This document shows positions 48,690 through 57,251 of a stretch of 64,000 nt of DNA, one piece after another (position 1 is the first letter of the stretch; each line of letters starts with the position of its first letter). Both the position numbers and the translations under genes were made by a program. Source of the stretch: Tardiphaga robiniae (lineage in GTDB: Bacteria; Pseudomonadota; Alphaproteobacteria; Rhizobiales; Xanthobacteraceae); assembly GCF_013359755.1 (NCBI RefSeq), contig NZ_JABMCJ010000077.1, positions 186,001 to 250,000 on the forward strand, written 5' to 3'. The notes beneath the pieces were generated by a model. It was not told the DNA's origin, searched no databases, and was given only the letters and a program-made list of their open reading frames with translations.

Positions 48690-51293
48690 CTATCGGCCCG
48701 AGAGCACCGCCCCGAAGTCCGGCGCCCGGCGCGCTTCCGTCTGGCCCGGCGGCAGCCAGTAGGTCTGACCCCAGTCTTTCTTCGCCTGTGCCTCGATCCG
48801 GCTGAAGCGCTCGCGCGCGCGCGGATCCGCCATCAGCGCCAGTTGATCCATCACGCCGCGCTGGAACGCCAGGCGCGTGAACCATAGCGACGAGCCCGGG
48901 ATATGCCGGCCGAGGGCATACAAGGCATCGCCTGCGAAGTGCGTCTCGTTGCCCTTCCCCGCCTGCTGGATGTTCTTGATGACGAAATCGCCAAGGATGC
49001 TTTCCGCCGACGCCGCCAATGGCCCGGCCATGGTCGCCGCCCAGCTGTTGCCCTGCTTGGTCTGATCCAGAAACAGGATGTCGCCGAACACGCCGAAGCC
49101 GCCGCCCTGCAGCGTCGCCTTGCCCCAGGCGCGCAGCCCGTTGCCCGTGGTCGGATCCAGCGACAGCGGATCGCGGCCGCTGGCGATCTCCTTGGTCTGC
49201 ATCGAGACGACGCCCAGCGCCGTCATGGCGGCGAAGGCGAGCGCAGAATGGCCGAGCCGGGTGCCGTCCCAACCGCGGGCGGCCGCGCGCGAGAAATGCA
49301 TCATGACGAAGGTCGCCGGGAACGAGCGATACATCGACACGGCGCGGCGCGTTTCGCCGCCGAGCGAGCCCGGTTTGCTGTCGCCGATCATCATCGCGCG
49401 CGTCACCGGATCGCCTTCGATCACGGCGTAGTCCATTTCGGTGTCGATCATGCGCTGGAATTTATCGGCCGCAGCAATATGCGCCTGCGTGCCCCCTTCG
49501 CGGATATCAACCGGCCGCAACAGGACGGCATCGGGACGAGGTGCATGCGGCTCTGTGCTGCGGATCAGGTTCCAGTCAGCATCGGCTATGCCGTAGCGCG
49601 ACAGTGCGCCGCGGAATTCATCGGACAGGCCGGCGAAGTCGGTACCGCGCTCGCGCGCCACATGCGCCATCATCTCCAGCCCGAAGGCGCCGCGCAGCAT
49701 CGCGGTCCATTTGCGCAGGCCCGATGCACGGATGTTGGCACTGGAGAGTTTCTGCGCCAGCCCCGTGCGGATCTCTTCGCCCATGATGCGATCGCTCTGC
49801 CCGGCAGCATGCGCCAGGCTGTCGAATACCAATCCTTGCTGCGCAATAAAGACCTCGCTGCCCTTCTCGGTCATCATCGAGACGGCGCGATTGATCGTGT
49901 TCATGACCGGCAGGCCGTTGAAGCGAGCGACCATCGCAAGCGAGCCGGGATCCGTGAATGACGAAATGATCGCGCTGCCGAGCTGGGTGGCGGACAACCA
50001 GTGCCGGGCATCGGCCATCGCGGTCGCGAACGTCGTGTTGACCGGCGTCTGATTGGTGCCGGTCACCTCGGCATAGAGATCATCGAACAGGCGCTTTTCG
50101 AGCTTCACCCGGCTTTCAATGCCGCGATTAGCCTTGACGGTCGCCGCGATCTCTTTCGCCGTCGCTTTGTCGCCGGCCTTGACCGACAGACGCGCGGCCT
50201 CGCGATCAAGAAGGTTGTGGATAAACTGCTTCGTTGCGTCCGGGTTCGGGCCAAGCACCCGCAGCGCCGCGATGTCATCGGCCATGCCCTTGATGTGTCC
50301 GGTCATGGTATCGAACACGCTCTGGTGCGTGCCGACGGCCTCCGCCACGGCCAGCCAGCTTTCGGCATCCTTCCATGCAAAGAAGCGTGCCATGTCGCGC
50401 TGATTGGCCAGCATCGGCCGACCCGACCGCGCGGCCGTCACCGCGCCCTGCGGTCCGTCGATGATATCGGCCGTAACGCTGTCGAGAAGCTGGGCAAACC
50501 GCGCATCGCCCATCGGCTCGCCAGTTGCCCAGTCCAGCATGTCGCGACGGTCGATATTGTCCCGCACCAATTGCTTGAAGCGATCGGCGCCGAGCGCGCG
50601 CGCCTTGTTGGCGTCGATCGACGGGTTCGGCAGCCGCCACGTCTCCCGTTCACCCAACGCGCCGCCGGCGGCGCTATACTGATCCGCAAGGCTCTTGGCG
50701 ACGTCGCCCCATGCCTTTGCCGCTGTCGCCGCTTCGCCCTCGGCACCTTCGCCATAGAGCGCGCGCAGCACGTCCAGCTCGCGCGTCGCCTCCGGCGCGA
50801 AGCCAAGTTTCTTCGGCCGCAGATATTCCATCGCATCGGCGAAGGCCGCATGCGCGACGCCGCGGATGTTGCGCGCAAGATAATGGACGTTGTTCCAGCC
50901 GGAGATCTCGAACGGGTCGCGGGCCAGCAGCGAGCGCACGGCAAAGCCGAGTGTGGTCTGATCCTTGCCGAGCGTCGGCGGCGCCTTGTTGCCGAAACCG
51001 AGATCGCCAGGCGTGGCGCGCAATTCAACCACCTTCGCCTCATAGGCGGCCGCGGCGCGCATGACGCTGGATTGCGCAACGATGCTGCCGCGCGTGAGAT
51101 CCGCCTTGCGGGCAGCTTCTGCCGTTGCGATCTCCGCGGCATCGAGCGCCGCCTGCCGGGCACCTGCGGCGTCGCCGAGCGTCGCCTGATGCTCCGCTTC
51201 GAAGGCGTTCATCATGTCGAGGATCTGGCGGCCGGATCGCGACGATACCTTGCCGGCGGAGATCTTGCGCACGAAACATTTGCGAGCGGTCAA
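48690..51293 (-). CDS. Large internal virion/ejection protein
   Basis: An 867-residue, mostly helical protein with no enzymatic motif I can recognise. It has an Ala-rich N-terminal coiled coil (about 25-90), a central region with 'ATQLGSAIISSFTDPGSLAM', and conserved blocks seen from memory in internal virion proteins of podoviruses, such as 'RRAVSMYRSFPATFVMMHFS' and 'LGHSALAFAAMTALGVVSMQ', the latter hydrophobic enough to insert in a membrane. By position, between the SLT/ART proteins and the fibres, it is probably ejected with the DNA to form part of the trans-envelope channel. Its start overlaps the stop of the ART-containing gene. Confidence 0.8.
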   Translation of the reverse strand: MTARKCFVRKISAGKVSSRSGRQILDMMNAFEAEHQATLGDAAGARQAALDAAEIATAEAARKADLTRGSIVAQSSVMRAAAAYEAKVVELRATPGDLGFGNKAPPTLGKDQTTLGFAVRSLLARDPFEISGWNNVHYLARNIRGVAHAAFADAMEYLRPKKLGFAPEATRELDVLRALYGEGAEGEAATAAKAWGDVAKSLADQYSAAGGALGERETWRLPNPSIDANKARALGADRFKQLVRDNIDRRDMLDWATGEPMGDARFAQLLDSVTADIIDGPQGAVTAARSGRPMLANQRDMARFFAWKDAESWLAVAEAVGTHQSVFDTMTGHIKGMADDIAALRVLGPNPDATKQFIHNLLDREAARLSVKAGDKATAKEIAATVKANRGIESRVKLEKRLFDDLYAEVTGTNQTPVNTTFATAMADARHWLSATQLGSAIISSFTDPGSLAMVARFNGLPVMNTINRAVSMMTEKGSEVFIAQQGLVFDSLAHAAGQSDRIMGEEIRTGLAQKLSSANIRASGLRKWTAMLRGAFGLEMMAHVARERGTDFAGLSDEFRGALSRYGIADADWNLIRSTEPHAPRPDAVLLRPVDIREGGTQAHIAAADKFQRMIDTEMDYAVIEGDPVTRAMMIGDSKPGSLGGETRRAVSMYRSFPATFVMMHFSRAAARGWDGTRLGHSALAFAAMTALGVVSMQTKEIASGRDPLSLDPTTGNGLRAWGKATLQGGGFGVFGDILFLDQTKQGNSWAATMAGPLAASAESILGDFVIKNIQQAGKGNETHFAGDALYALGRHIPGSSLWFTRLAFQRGVMDQLALMADPRARERFSRIEAQAKKDWGQTYWLPPGQTEARRAPDFGAVLSGR

Positions 51294-53821
51294 AACGGTG
51301 CCTCCTCTGCAGCGCCGACGATGCAGGCGTTGAGTTCATCGGCGGCGCGCGCGTCTTCCTCGACCTCGCGAAGCGCGTCGCTGGCTTTCAGCGTGCGCAT
51401 GGTGCCGTCCGGATTGATGAGAGTAATTTCGAGATCGCCGCCGGCATCTTCGAGCGCGCGGGCGGCATCGGCCGCAAGGGCCGGGTCGCCTAGCTGGCGC
51501 GGCGTTCCAGCGCCATCGCCAGCGTCTCGTGACGCTGCGCCATCTTTTCCGCTGTCGCCTTGTCCGGCGCGTTCGGCTTGCCGGCGTTGCTGCGGATCAG
51601 GCGTGCCATCGCGCGATGCTGTGCCGAGTTCATCAGCGTCCCAGCCTGCGATTTTTCCGAGTTCGGCATCTGCTTGTCTGGCCGCAGCCAGTCCCTCGTA
51701 GCGTTCCGCGTCCTCCATGATAGCACGTTCATAGGCGGACAACAGATCGGTTTCTTTTTCCTGGCGGACGATTTGTACCACCCGATCGGCAATGGCCTGG
51801 TCGATGCGGGTGTCGCCGGCGCCGGTGTCGTATAGTTCCTTTTCCAGCGCGCCGACGATGGCATGCGCTTCCTGCCCGTCGTCGATGGCGGCTTCCCGGG
51901 CCTGGCCGGGCTTGTAGAGCTTTTGCCCGCGGTTCTCAGCGTCGAGCCGATCCAGCAGATCGTTCGGCGTCAGGCCGAGATCGCGGCGCCCGGCGAGCCC
52001 AAGCGTGCCGTTGTCCGGTCCGTCCATGTCGCGCGGATCGACCAGATAGCCCGCATCTTTTGCCGCGCGCAGCGCGTCATCGAGCGACTTTCCACCCTTG
52101 CGGATCAGCGGGCCGAAGCCCGGCACGAATGGCCCGCGCGCGGTGCCGTAGATCGCTGCCAGTTCGGGATCAGGCTTCAAGCCGCCCTGGCTGACGATGA
52201 ACTCATTGAGCGAGAAGGTTTCGGGGTCCGCTGCGGCGCGACCGCGGGGAGCTTTTGATTTTAGCTCGGTCACCCGACCATCGGCATCCGGAATAAACCT
52301 ATATGTCTTGATGACATATTCGGCGGGATTACCTGCAAACGTCCAAGGCTCAGTCCGCGTCCGCACCAGTTTGAATTCGCCCGGAGGCAGCATCCGCTCC
52401 AGCTCACCAGCGTTCGCTCCAGCGTGCGGGCCAGCATCAAATACTTTTGTGTTCGCGGGAACGATGATTTCACTCAATGGCAAGCGTGGCGGACCGCCTC
52501 CGTCCTGGGGCATCCTTTCTAGCTCGACGTCATTTCGCGATGTTGCAAATGACTGTGCCCCGAGCCGATCTGAAACGGAGGTCGCCTGTAGCTTTCTTTG
52601 CAGATCCGGTGCCCCGGGCCACTCACCACGATAGAATGTGGTTTCGGCCTGCAGCGGCTGACCGAAGCGATACACCGCTTCTGGCAGCAGCGAGAGGTTA
52701 GCGCCGGCGTCGGCACCTGACGCCCATTTACTGACCTCGGCCAGCACGTCGGCGTCGGAAGGGCCGGCCATCTTGCTAGGTGATCCGGCCAATTCGATCC
52801 GGTCTGCCGCGTCGTCCACCTTGACCGCGTGATCGAGCCGACCCTCCGCCGTATCGACCGGCGACATGACGTCGACGACGTGGTCGCGCTCGGCAAGATC
52901 TCCGGCGGCGTGGAAATCGTCCGGCGCAAACTGCTCGACCGACCGCTGCGGCGTCAATGCACCGGCCGGAGCCGGATCAGGAGATGCCGCGGGCGCCGTG
53001 CCGGACTCACCGATGCGTGTTTCGGCCGCCGGGGGCACGATGACGCCCTCGGCCGGCGCGGATGGTTGTACGGCCTCCGCAGGCCGTTCCCCGCGCAAGG
53101 CGCGAAGCCCGCGGCCGGCGACATGGAATAGGCCCGACAAAGCGGCGCCGCCGACGCCGGCTTCGAAGATATTGCCCGCGGCCCGGCCGAAACCGCTGTC
53201 GACGCCCAATCGCTCGCGCTGCGGCTCGATGACGGGCTCGACGATCGCCTGTGCGGCAGCATTGGCGCCGGCCTCGCGGCCGATGGTGGCGAGCAGCGAG
53301 GCACCGCGCGCGGCACCGAGCGGTGCGGTCGCGACCATGGCGGCGACGTTGACGGGGTCCGCCGCCTGGCGCGCGACGCCGGCGATGAAAGCCGTGGCAT
53401 GGGCTGACAGACCATAGGTGGCGTTACCGATGTCGTCGGCATCCGCCTCGATCTTCTGCGCCTTCTTCGCGGCGTTGAGCCGGATGTCCTTCAGCGGCTC
53501 GATCGTCTTGCGCTTGTCCTCCGGCAGCGTATCGGCGAGTGAGCCGAGCAGCCGGATATCCTCGGCCTGGGTGACACCGGCGCCAAGCTTGACGCCCATC
53601 TGTGCGGCATAGTCCGCGATCGGGCGGCCCGATGCGGTTTCGATGGCGGTGACGAGATCCGCGCGCGCGTCGCCGAACGGCTGACCGACGCCGGCGATAG
53701 TATCGAGCGAAGTCCGCTTCCACTCGCTGTCCCACACCTGGCCGAGCGTCGCCGGCTGCTGACCACCAGGCGAGCGCGACAATTCGGCGAGATAGCTGGA
53801 TGCGTCGTTTTCCCAACTCAT
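51290..53821 (-). CDS. Internal virion protein with embedded ADP-ribosyltransferase domain
   Basis: The 843-residue protein has a helical N-terminal part (residues 1-245, with a glycine/alanine-rich membrane-active stretch about 140-240), a Pro/Ala-rich linker (about 250-300), an ADP-ribosyltransferase domain (about 390-510) and a charged helical C-terminal region. The ART signature is complete: Arg398 in 'TTFYRGEWPG', the Ser motif in 'AQSFATSRND' (424-428), and the ExE pair Glu473/Glu475 in 'GELERMLPPGEFKLVRT', the usual 'ExExLLPxxxxF.V' strand. It lies between the SLT internal protein and another ejection protein and overlaps both by four bases. The domain could modify a host protein on entry, as T4 Alt does. 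The target is unknown. Confidence 0.85.
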   Translation of the reverse strand: MSWENDASSYLAELSRSPGGQQPATLGQVWDSEWKRTSLDTIAGVGQPFGDARADLVTAIETASGRPIADYAAQMGVKLGAGVTQAEDIRLLGSLADTLPEDKRKTIEPLKDIRLNAAKKAQKIEADADDIGNATYGLSAHATAFIAGVARQAADPVNVAAMVATAPLGAARGASLLATIGREAGANAAAQAIVEPVIEPQRERLGVDSGFGRAAGNIFEAGVGGAALSGLFHVAGRGLRALRGERPAEAVQPSAPAEGVIVPPAAETRIGESGTAPAASPDPAPAGALTPQRSVEQFAPDDFHAAGDLAERDHVVDVMSPVDTAEGRLDHAVKVDDAADRIELAGSPSKMAGPSDADVLAEVSKWASGADAGANLSLLPEAVYRFGQPLQAETTFYRGEWPGAPDLQRKLQATSVSDRLGAQSFATSRNDVELERMPQDGGGPPRLPLSEIIVPANTKVFDAGPHAGANAGELERMLPPGEFKLVRTRTEPWTFAGNPAEYVIKTYRFIPDADGRVTELKSKAPRGRAAADPETFSLNEFIVSQGGLKPDPELAAIYGTARGPFVPGFGPLIRKGGKSLDDALRAAKDAGYLVDPRDMDGPDNGTLGLAGRRDLGLTPNDLLDRLDAENRGQKLYKPGQAREAAIDDGQEAHAIVGALEKELYDTGAGDTRIDQAIADRVVQIVRQEKETDLLSAYERAIMEDAERYEGLAAARQADAELGKIAGWDADELGTASRDGTPDPQQRRQAERAGQGDSGKDGAASRDAGDGAGTPRQLGDPALAADAARALEDAGGDLEITLINPDGTMRTLKASDALREVEEDARAADELNACIVGAAEEAPF

Positions 53822-56568
53822 GGCGCTACACCGTCAGTGTCGAGCCGGGTCTGCTGGATCCGGTCATTGATCTCGGCGCGGGTGGCGGCGCGTCCTCGCT
53901 GATAGGCAGATAGCTGCCCGGGCGCCGTGTTCTTCAGCATCGACATGTCGATCACCAGCGGGCGATTTGGCACGTTCGGATCCGGCGCCTGCCAGACCGG
54001 CACTTCCTTGCCGCCGGCGCCTTGCGGCAGCACCACGACATAGCGCGAACCGCCGGGCTCCAGCTGCTTCAGCACCGCGCGCGACGACAGGAACGATCCG
54101 CTGTAAGGCTTGCCGCTCCGATCGTAGGCGCCGCCGAACTGATCTAACGACGTGTCAGTGAGCGCATCGAGCGCGCCGGTGAACTGCCCAGCGGTCATGC
54201 CGGGAGGTGCCGCGGTCTTGACGCCGTTGCGCTTGACGATCGGCCCGGCCACGTCCTCGATGGCCTTCTCGATCGCGCCGCTGTCGGTCGCGTCATAAAG
54301 CGCACTGCCACGGCGGGCGACGTAGAGCGAGAGCGCCGCGTCGATCACCGAGCCCTGCTGATCCGGCGACACATAGATCTGTCCGCCGAGCTTGTTTGAC
54401 AGCGCGGTGCGGACGTCGCCCGTCTTGTTCTTGACGCCCTCGGTCTGCGCCAGCTGCTGGCCGCGGAAGATCTCGCGCGCCAGCTCCGGCCGGGTGCGGG
54501 CAATCTGGCCGACAAACTGCGTACCGCCATCGGTGCCGGCGATCTGCTTCAGTGTGTCGCGATAGACGTTCTCCGGCAACGACACCGCAAGCGACTGCAC
54601 GATGCGGAATTTGTCGTCGGCGCCGGCGCTGTCGTACCGTTCCTTGAGTGCGGTCGCCTCCTCCGGCTTCAGCGCCGCGGCCGAGCCGAGATAGATCTTC
54701 GCCGACGTCGCCGCCTGCTGCCCGCGCACTGCCAGCGTCTCGCGGAATTGCGGGCTGTCCGGATTGGCCGTCGGGTCGATCGCAACCGGCTGATAATAGC
54801 CGCCGCGCTCACCCAGCGAGATCGGATCGGTGTCGCGGCGTTTTGCGACTTCATCGCGAACCGCCTTGAACGCCTTGAGCTGCTGCGTCATCGCCGTCGT
54901 CACGTTCGGCGACGACGCGACCGCGCTCTCCAGCTGCGACACCATGCCATCGAGCATCGCCGGCGCCGTCTTCCAGGCCTGCTGAATATAGGGATGCATC
55001 TGCAGCGCCTGGTCGAGCGCGCGGATGTTCTCGGCCGCGGCGCGGTCGCCCTTGTCGGCACTGGCCTGCTGGACCGCACGCCAGCCGGCAATGCGCGCAG
55101 GATCGGCATTAAGCCCTTGCTGCAGGATGTTCGGCAGCTCATCGGTCGCCGCGATCGACGACGCCTGTACTGCCAAATTGCGCGCTTCCTGCGCCTGCTG
55201 CTGCGTGATGACGGCGCCGATGCCGTTGACGGCGCGGCCGAGCGACGCCGGCGACGAAAACGCCACATCCATCGGCGCGCCGGAATTCTTGTAAAGATTG
55301 TTGACGTAGTTCCTTGTTTCCTTGAAATCGATGACGCTGGCGAGTTGCGCGGGCGTGAAGGTCACACCGAACTGCGCTTCCGCCGCCGCCTTCCAGCGGT
55401 CGGCATTTGCGGGCCCGGCGTTGTAGGCGGCCGCGGCAAGGCCGATATTGCCTTCATAGCGCACGCCCATTTGCCGGAAATAGGTTCGGCCGAGTTGCAG
55501 ATTGAGGCCGGGATCGGACTTCAAGCGTGCTTCGAGATCGGCATCGGACAATGCGGCAATCTCGGTCTTGCCGAGCGACCTCGCTACATCGCGCGCTGTG
55601 CCGGGCAGGATCTGCGCCAAACCAATCGCGCCCTTGCTGGACACCAGATCCGGCTGCCCTGTGTCGTTCTCCAGCTTGCGGATCCCGGTGTCGAAGATCT
55701 TATCGAGCTGATCAGGTGTCGACACCCGGCCGACAGCCAGCGCGGTCCCGACCGGATCGAAGGACGCGCGCGGCACCCATGTGGTCAGTTGATTGTCATC
55801 CGCGCGGCCGATCGCCTGCTGGATGTAGGCCTGGCGCGTGACCGGATCGAGCGACGGAAACGCTTTCGGATCGTTCAGCCGCCGCAGCGCCGTGGCCGGG
55901 TCCGACTGAACGACCGACATGGCGTCGGCATTGTCGAGCTGCTGCTTGAACTTCAGACCCCGCGCGGTCGCGGTCTTGGCATCGATCCAGCCCGCACCAT
56001 AGAGCCGGCTTACTTCTCCGGCATATTCGTCGATCACCGCAACCTTGGCGACGTCAGATGGTGCGGTCACCGCGCGGCGCAGCGCGTTGCCTTCGAACGT
56101 ATCCAGCGACGACACGTTAATATCGCGCTGCTTGGTGAACGACGACGCCCGTACCGTGCCCGCGCTCTCGATTGATGTCCGCTGCATCTGCAGCGCGGTC
56201 CGTGAGCGCAACTGAGGATCGTCGATGCCTTCGAGGCGCAGCGACTTCTGAGCGTCCAGCTCGCCGCGAAACCGTTCCTCCGACGTCGCATAGTCAGGAT
56301 CGTTGAGATATTTCTGGGTCAGCTTGTCGTTGTCGTCGAGGAACCCCGACAGCGCCTCTGTCGCCTTGGTGTGCTGGATGCCTTCGTTCAGCTTCGCGGC
56401 TACCGTGGCCAGCTCGTTGCCAAGCGCGCTGGTCGCCGCACCGACGGCCGTCGACGCAGGTCCGCCCGACAGGTTCGGGACCGAAATCAGCGGCGTGGCC
56501 GTAACGGCCGGGATCGGCCCGTTGCCGGGCGACACGCGCGATTGATAGTCTGGGAGTTCGCCTGCCAT
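53818..56568 (-). CDS. Internal virion protein with lytic transglycosylase (SLT) domain, T7 gp16-like
   Basis: A 916-residue protein. Residues about 45-260 are helical; residues about 290-440 form an SLT domain with the catalytic Glu300 in 'GIRKLENDTGQPDLVSSKGA', then 'IGLAQILPGTARDVARSLG', 'LQLGRTYFRQMGVRYEGNIG' and 'LAAAAYNAGPANADRWKAA'. The remaining 470 residues are long helices and a terminal domain ('SGKPYSGSFLSSRAVLKQLE'). Such proteins sit in the capsid, are ejected first and cut the peptidoglycan to let the genome pass. Upstream neighbours encode the gp14-like and nozzle proteins, matching the T7-like order. Confidence 0.88.
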   Translation of the reverse strand: MAGELPDYQSRVSPGNGPIPAVTATPLISVPNLSGGPASTAVGAATSALGNELATVAAKLNEGIQHTKATEALSGFLDDNDKLTQKYLNDPDYATSEERFRGELDAQKSLRLEGIDDPQLRSRTALQMQRTSIESAGTVRASSFTKQRDINVSSLDTFEGNALRRAVTAPSDVAKVAVIDEYAGEVSRLYGAGWIDAKTATARGLKFKQQLDNADAMSVVQSDPATALRRLNDPKAFPSLDPVTRQAYIQQAIGRADDNQLTTWVPRASFDPVGTALAVGRVSTPDQLDKIFDTGIRKLENDTGQPDLVSSKGAIGLAQILPGTARDVARSLGKTEIAALSDADLEARLKSDPGLNLQLGRTYFRQMGVRYEGNIGLAAAAYNAGPANADRWKAAAEAQFGVTFTPAQLASVIDFKETRNYVNNLYKNSGAPMDVAFSSPASLGRAVNGIGAVITQQQAQEARNLAVQASSIAATDELPNILQQGLNADPARIAGWRAVQQASADKGDRAAAENIRALDQALQMHPYIQQAWKTAPAMLDGMVSQLESAVASSPNVTTAMTQQLKAFKAVRDEVAKRRDTDPISLGERGGYYQPVAIDPTANPDSPQFRETLAVRGQQAATSAKIYLGSAAALKPEEATALKERYDSAGADDKFRIVQSLAVSLPENVYRDTLKQIAGTDGGTQFVGQIARTRPELAREIFRGQQLAQTEGVKNKTGDVRTALSNKLGGQIYVSPDQQGSVIDAALSLYVARRGSALYDATDSGAIEKAIEDVAGPIVKRNGVKTAAPPGMTAGQFTGALDALTDTSLDQFGGAYDRSGKPYSGSFLSSRAVLKQLEPGGSRYVVVLPQGAGGKEVPVWQAPDPNVPNRPLVIDMSMLKNTAPGQLSAYQRGRAATRAEINDRIQQTRLDTDGVAP

Positions 56569-56570
56569 GG

Positions 56571-57251
56571 TCAGCCCGCAATGCCTGCAATGGGATCAAA
56601 TCCCGGAACCGAAATTGACGGCATCGAGAAACCGCCCATGCCCTTGCCCATCGACGCCGCACCGGTCAGCAGCGACGACAACGCACCGATGCCGGCCGCG
56701 GTGCCGTCGTCATTGGACTTCGTGAACAGCGACCGCGCCTTGAGCTGCGCCGTCATCTTCTGGCCGAGCGATGAGACCACCTGCCCTTGCGCGCCTGCGG
56801 CCTGGCCGAGAATGCCGGCCTTGCGAGAACGAGCATCGGCCGCTTCCACAGCGGCATTGGCGTCGGTGATATCGAGATCCTGCGCGATACGGCCGGCCGT
56901 GATCGCCTGCATCAGCAGCGGCGACCCGAAGGTCGGATCGATATTGCGGCTGGCGAATTCAGACCGCTGCGCGGCGAGCGTGACGCGGCCCGTCTCGCTG
57001 ATGCGGCTTTTTTGCAGACGCGCCTTCGCGAACGCGAAATCCTCGCCCATGCCGGCTATCTCGGCCTGTGTCGTCAGCAGGCGGCCGCTTGTCTGCGCAG
57101 TCTCGGCATTGAGGCCATAGAGATCGGCCTGCTGCAGCAGTAACTCGGCATCGGCCTTGTCTGCCCAGGCCTGCGAAGCGCCAGCGGTCAGCTTGCCGTA
57201 GGCCGACATCGCCGTGCCCGCCATCGCCACCCCGATCGTGAACGGGTTCAT
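56571..57251 (-). CDS. Internal virion protein, gp14-like
   Basis: The 226-residue protein begins with a short hydrophobic/glycine-rich segment ('FTIGVAMAGTAMSAYGKLTA') followed by an alanine-rich coiled coil with 'GRVTLAAQRSEFASRNIDPT' and 'FGSPLLMQAITAGRIAQDLD', and ends in a glycine/serine/methionine-rich tail. This layout is that of the small internal/ejection proteins (T7 gp14, P22 gp7 type). It starts within the stop of the nozzle gene (TGATG) and is followed by the SLT protein. Function is inferred from layout and position. Confidence 0.75.
   Translation of the reverse strand: MNPFTIGVAMAGTAMSAYGKLTAGASQAWADKADAELLLQQADLYGLNAETAQTSGRLLTTQAEIAGMGEDFAFAKARLQKSRISETGRVTLAAQRSEFASRNIDPTFGSPLLMQAITAGRIAQDLDITDANAAVEAADARSRKAGILGQAAGAQGQVVSSLGQKMTAQLKARSLFTKSNDDGTAAGIGALSSLLTGAASMGKGMGGFSMPSISVPGFDPIAGIAG

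Noticed and set aside
50001-51701. 566-codon plus-strand frame within the prophage
   Set aside because: Antisense to two ejection-protein genes with clear coupling and domains; its protein is Arg/His/Gln-rich without motifs.
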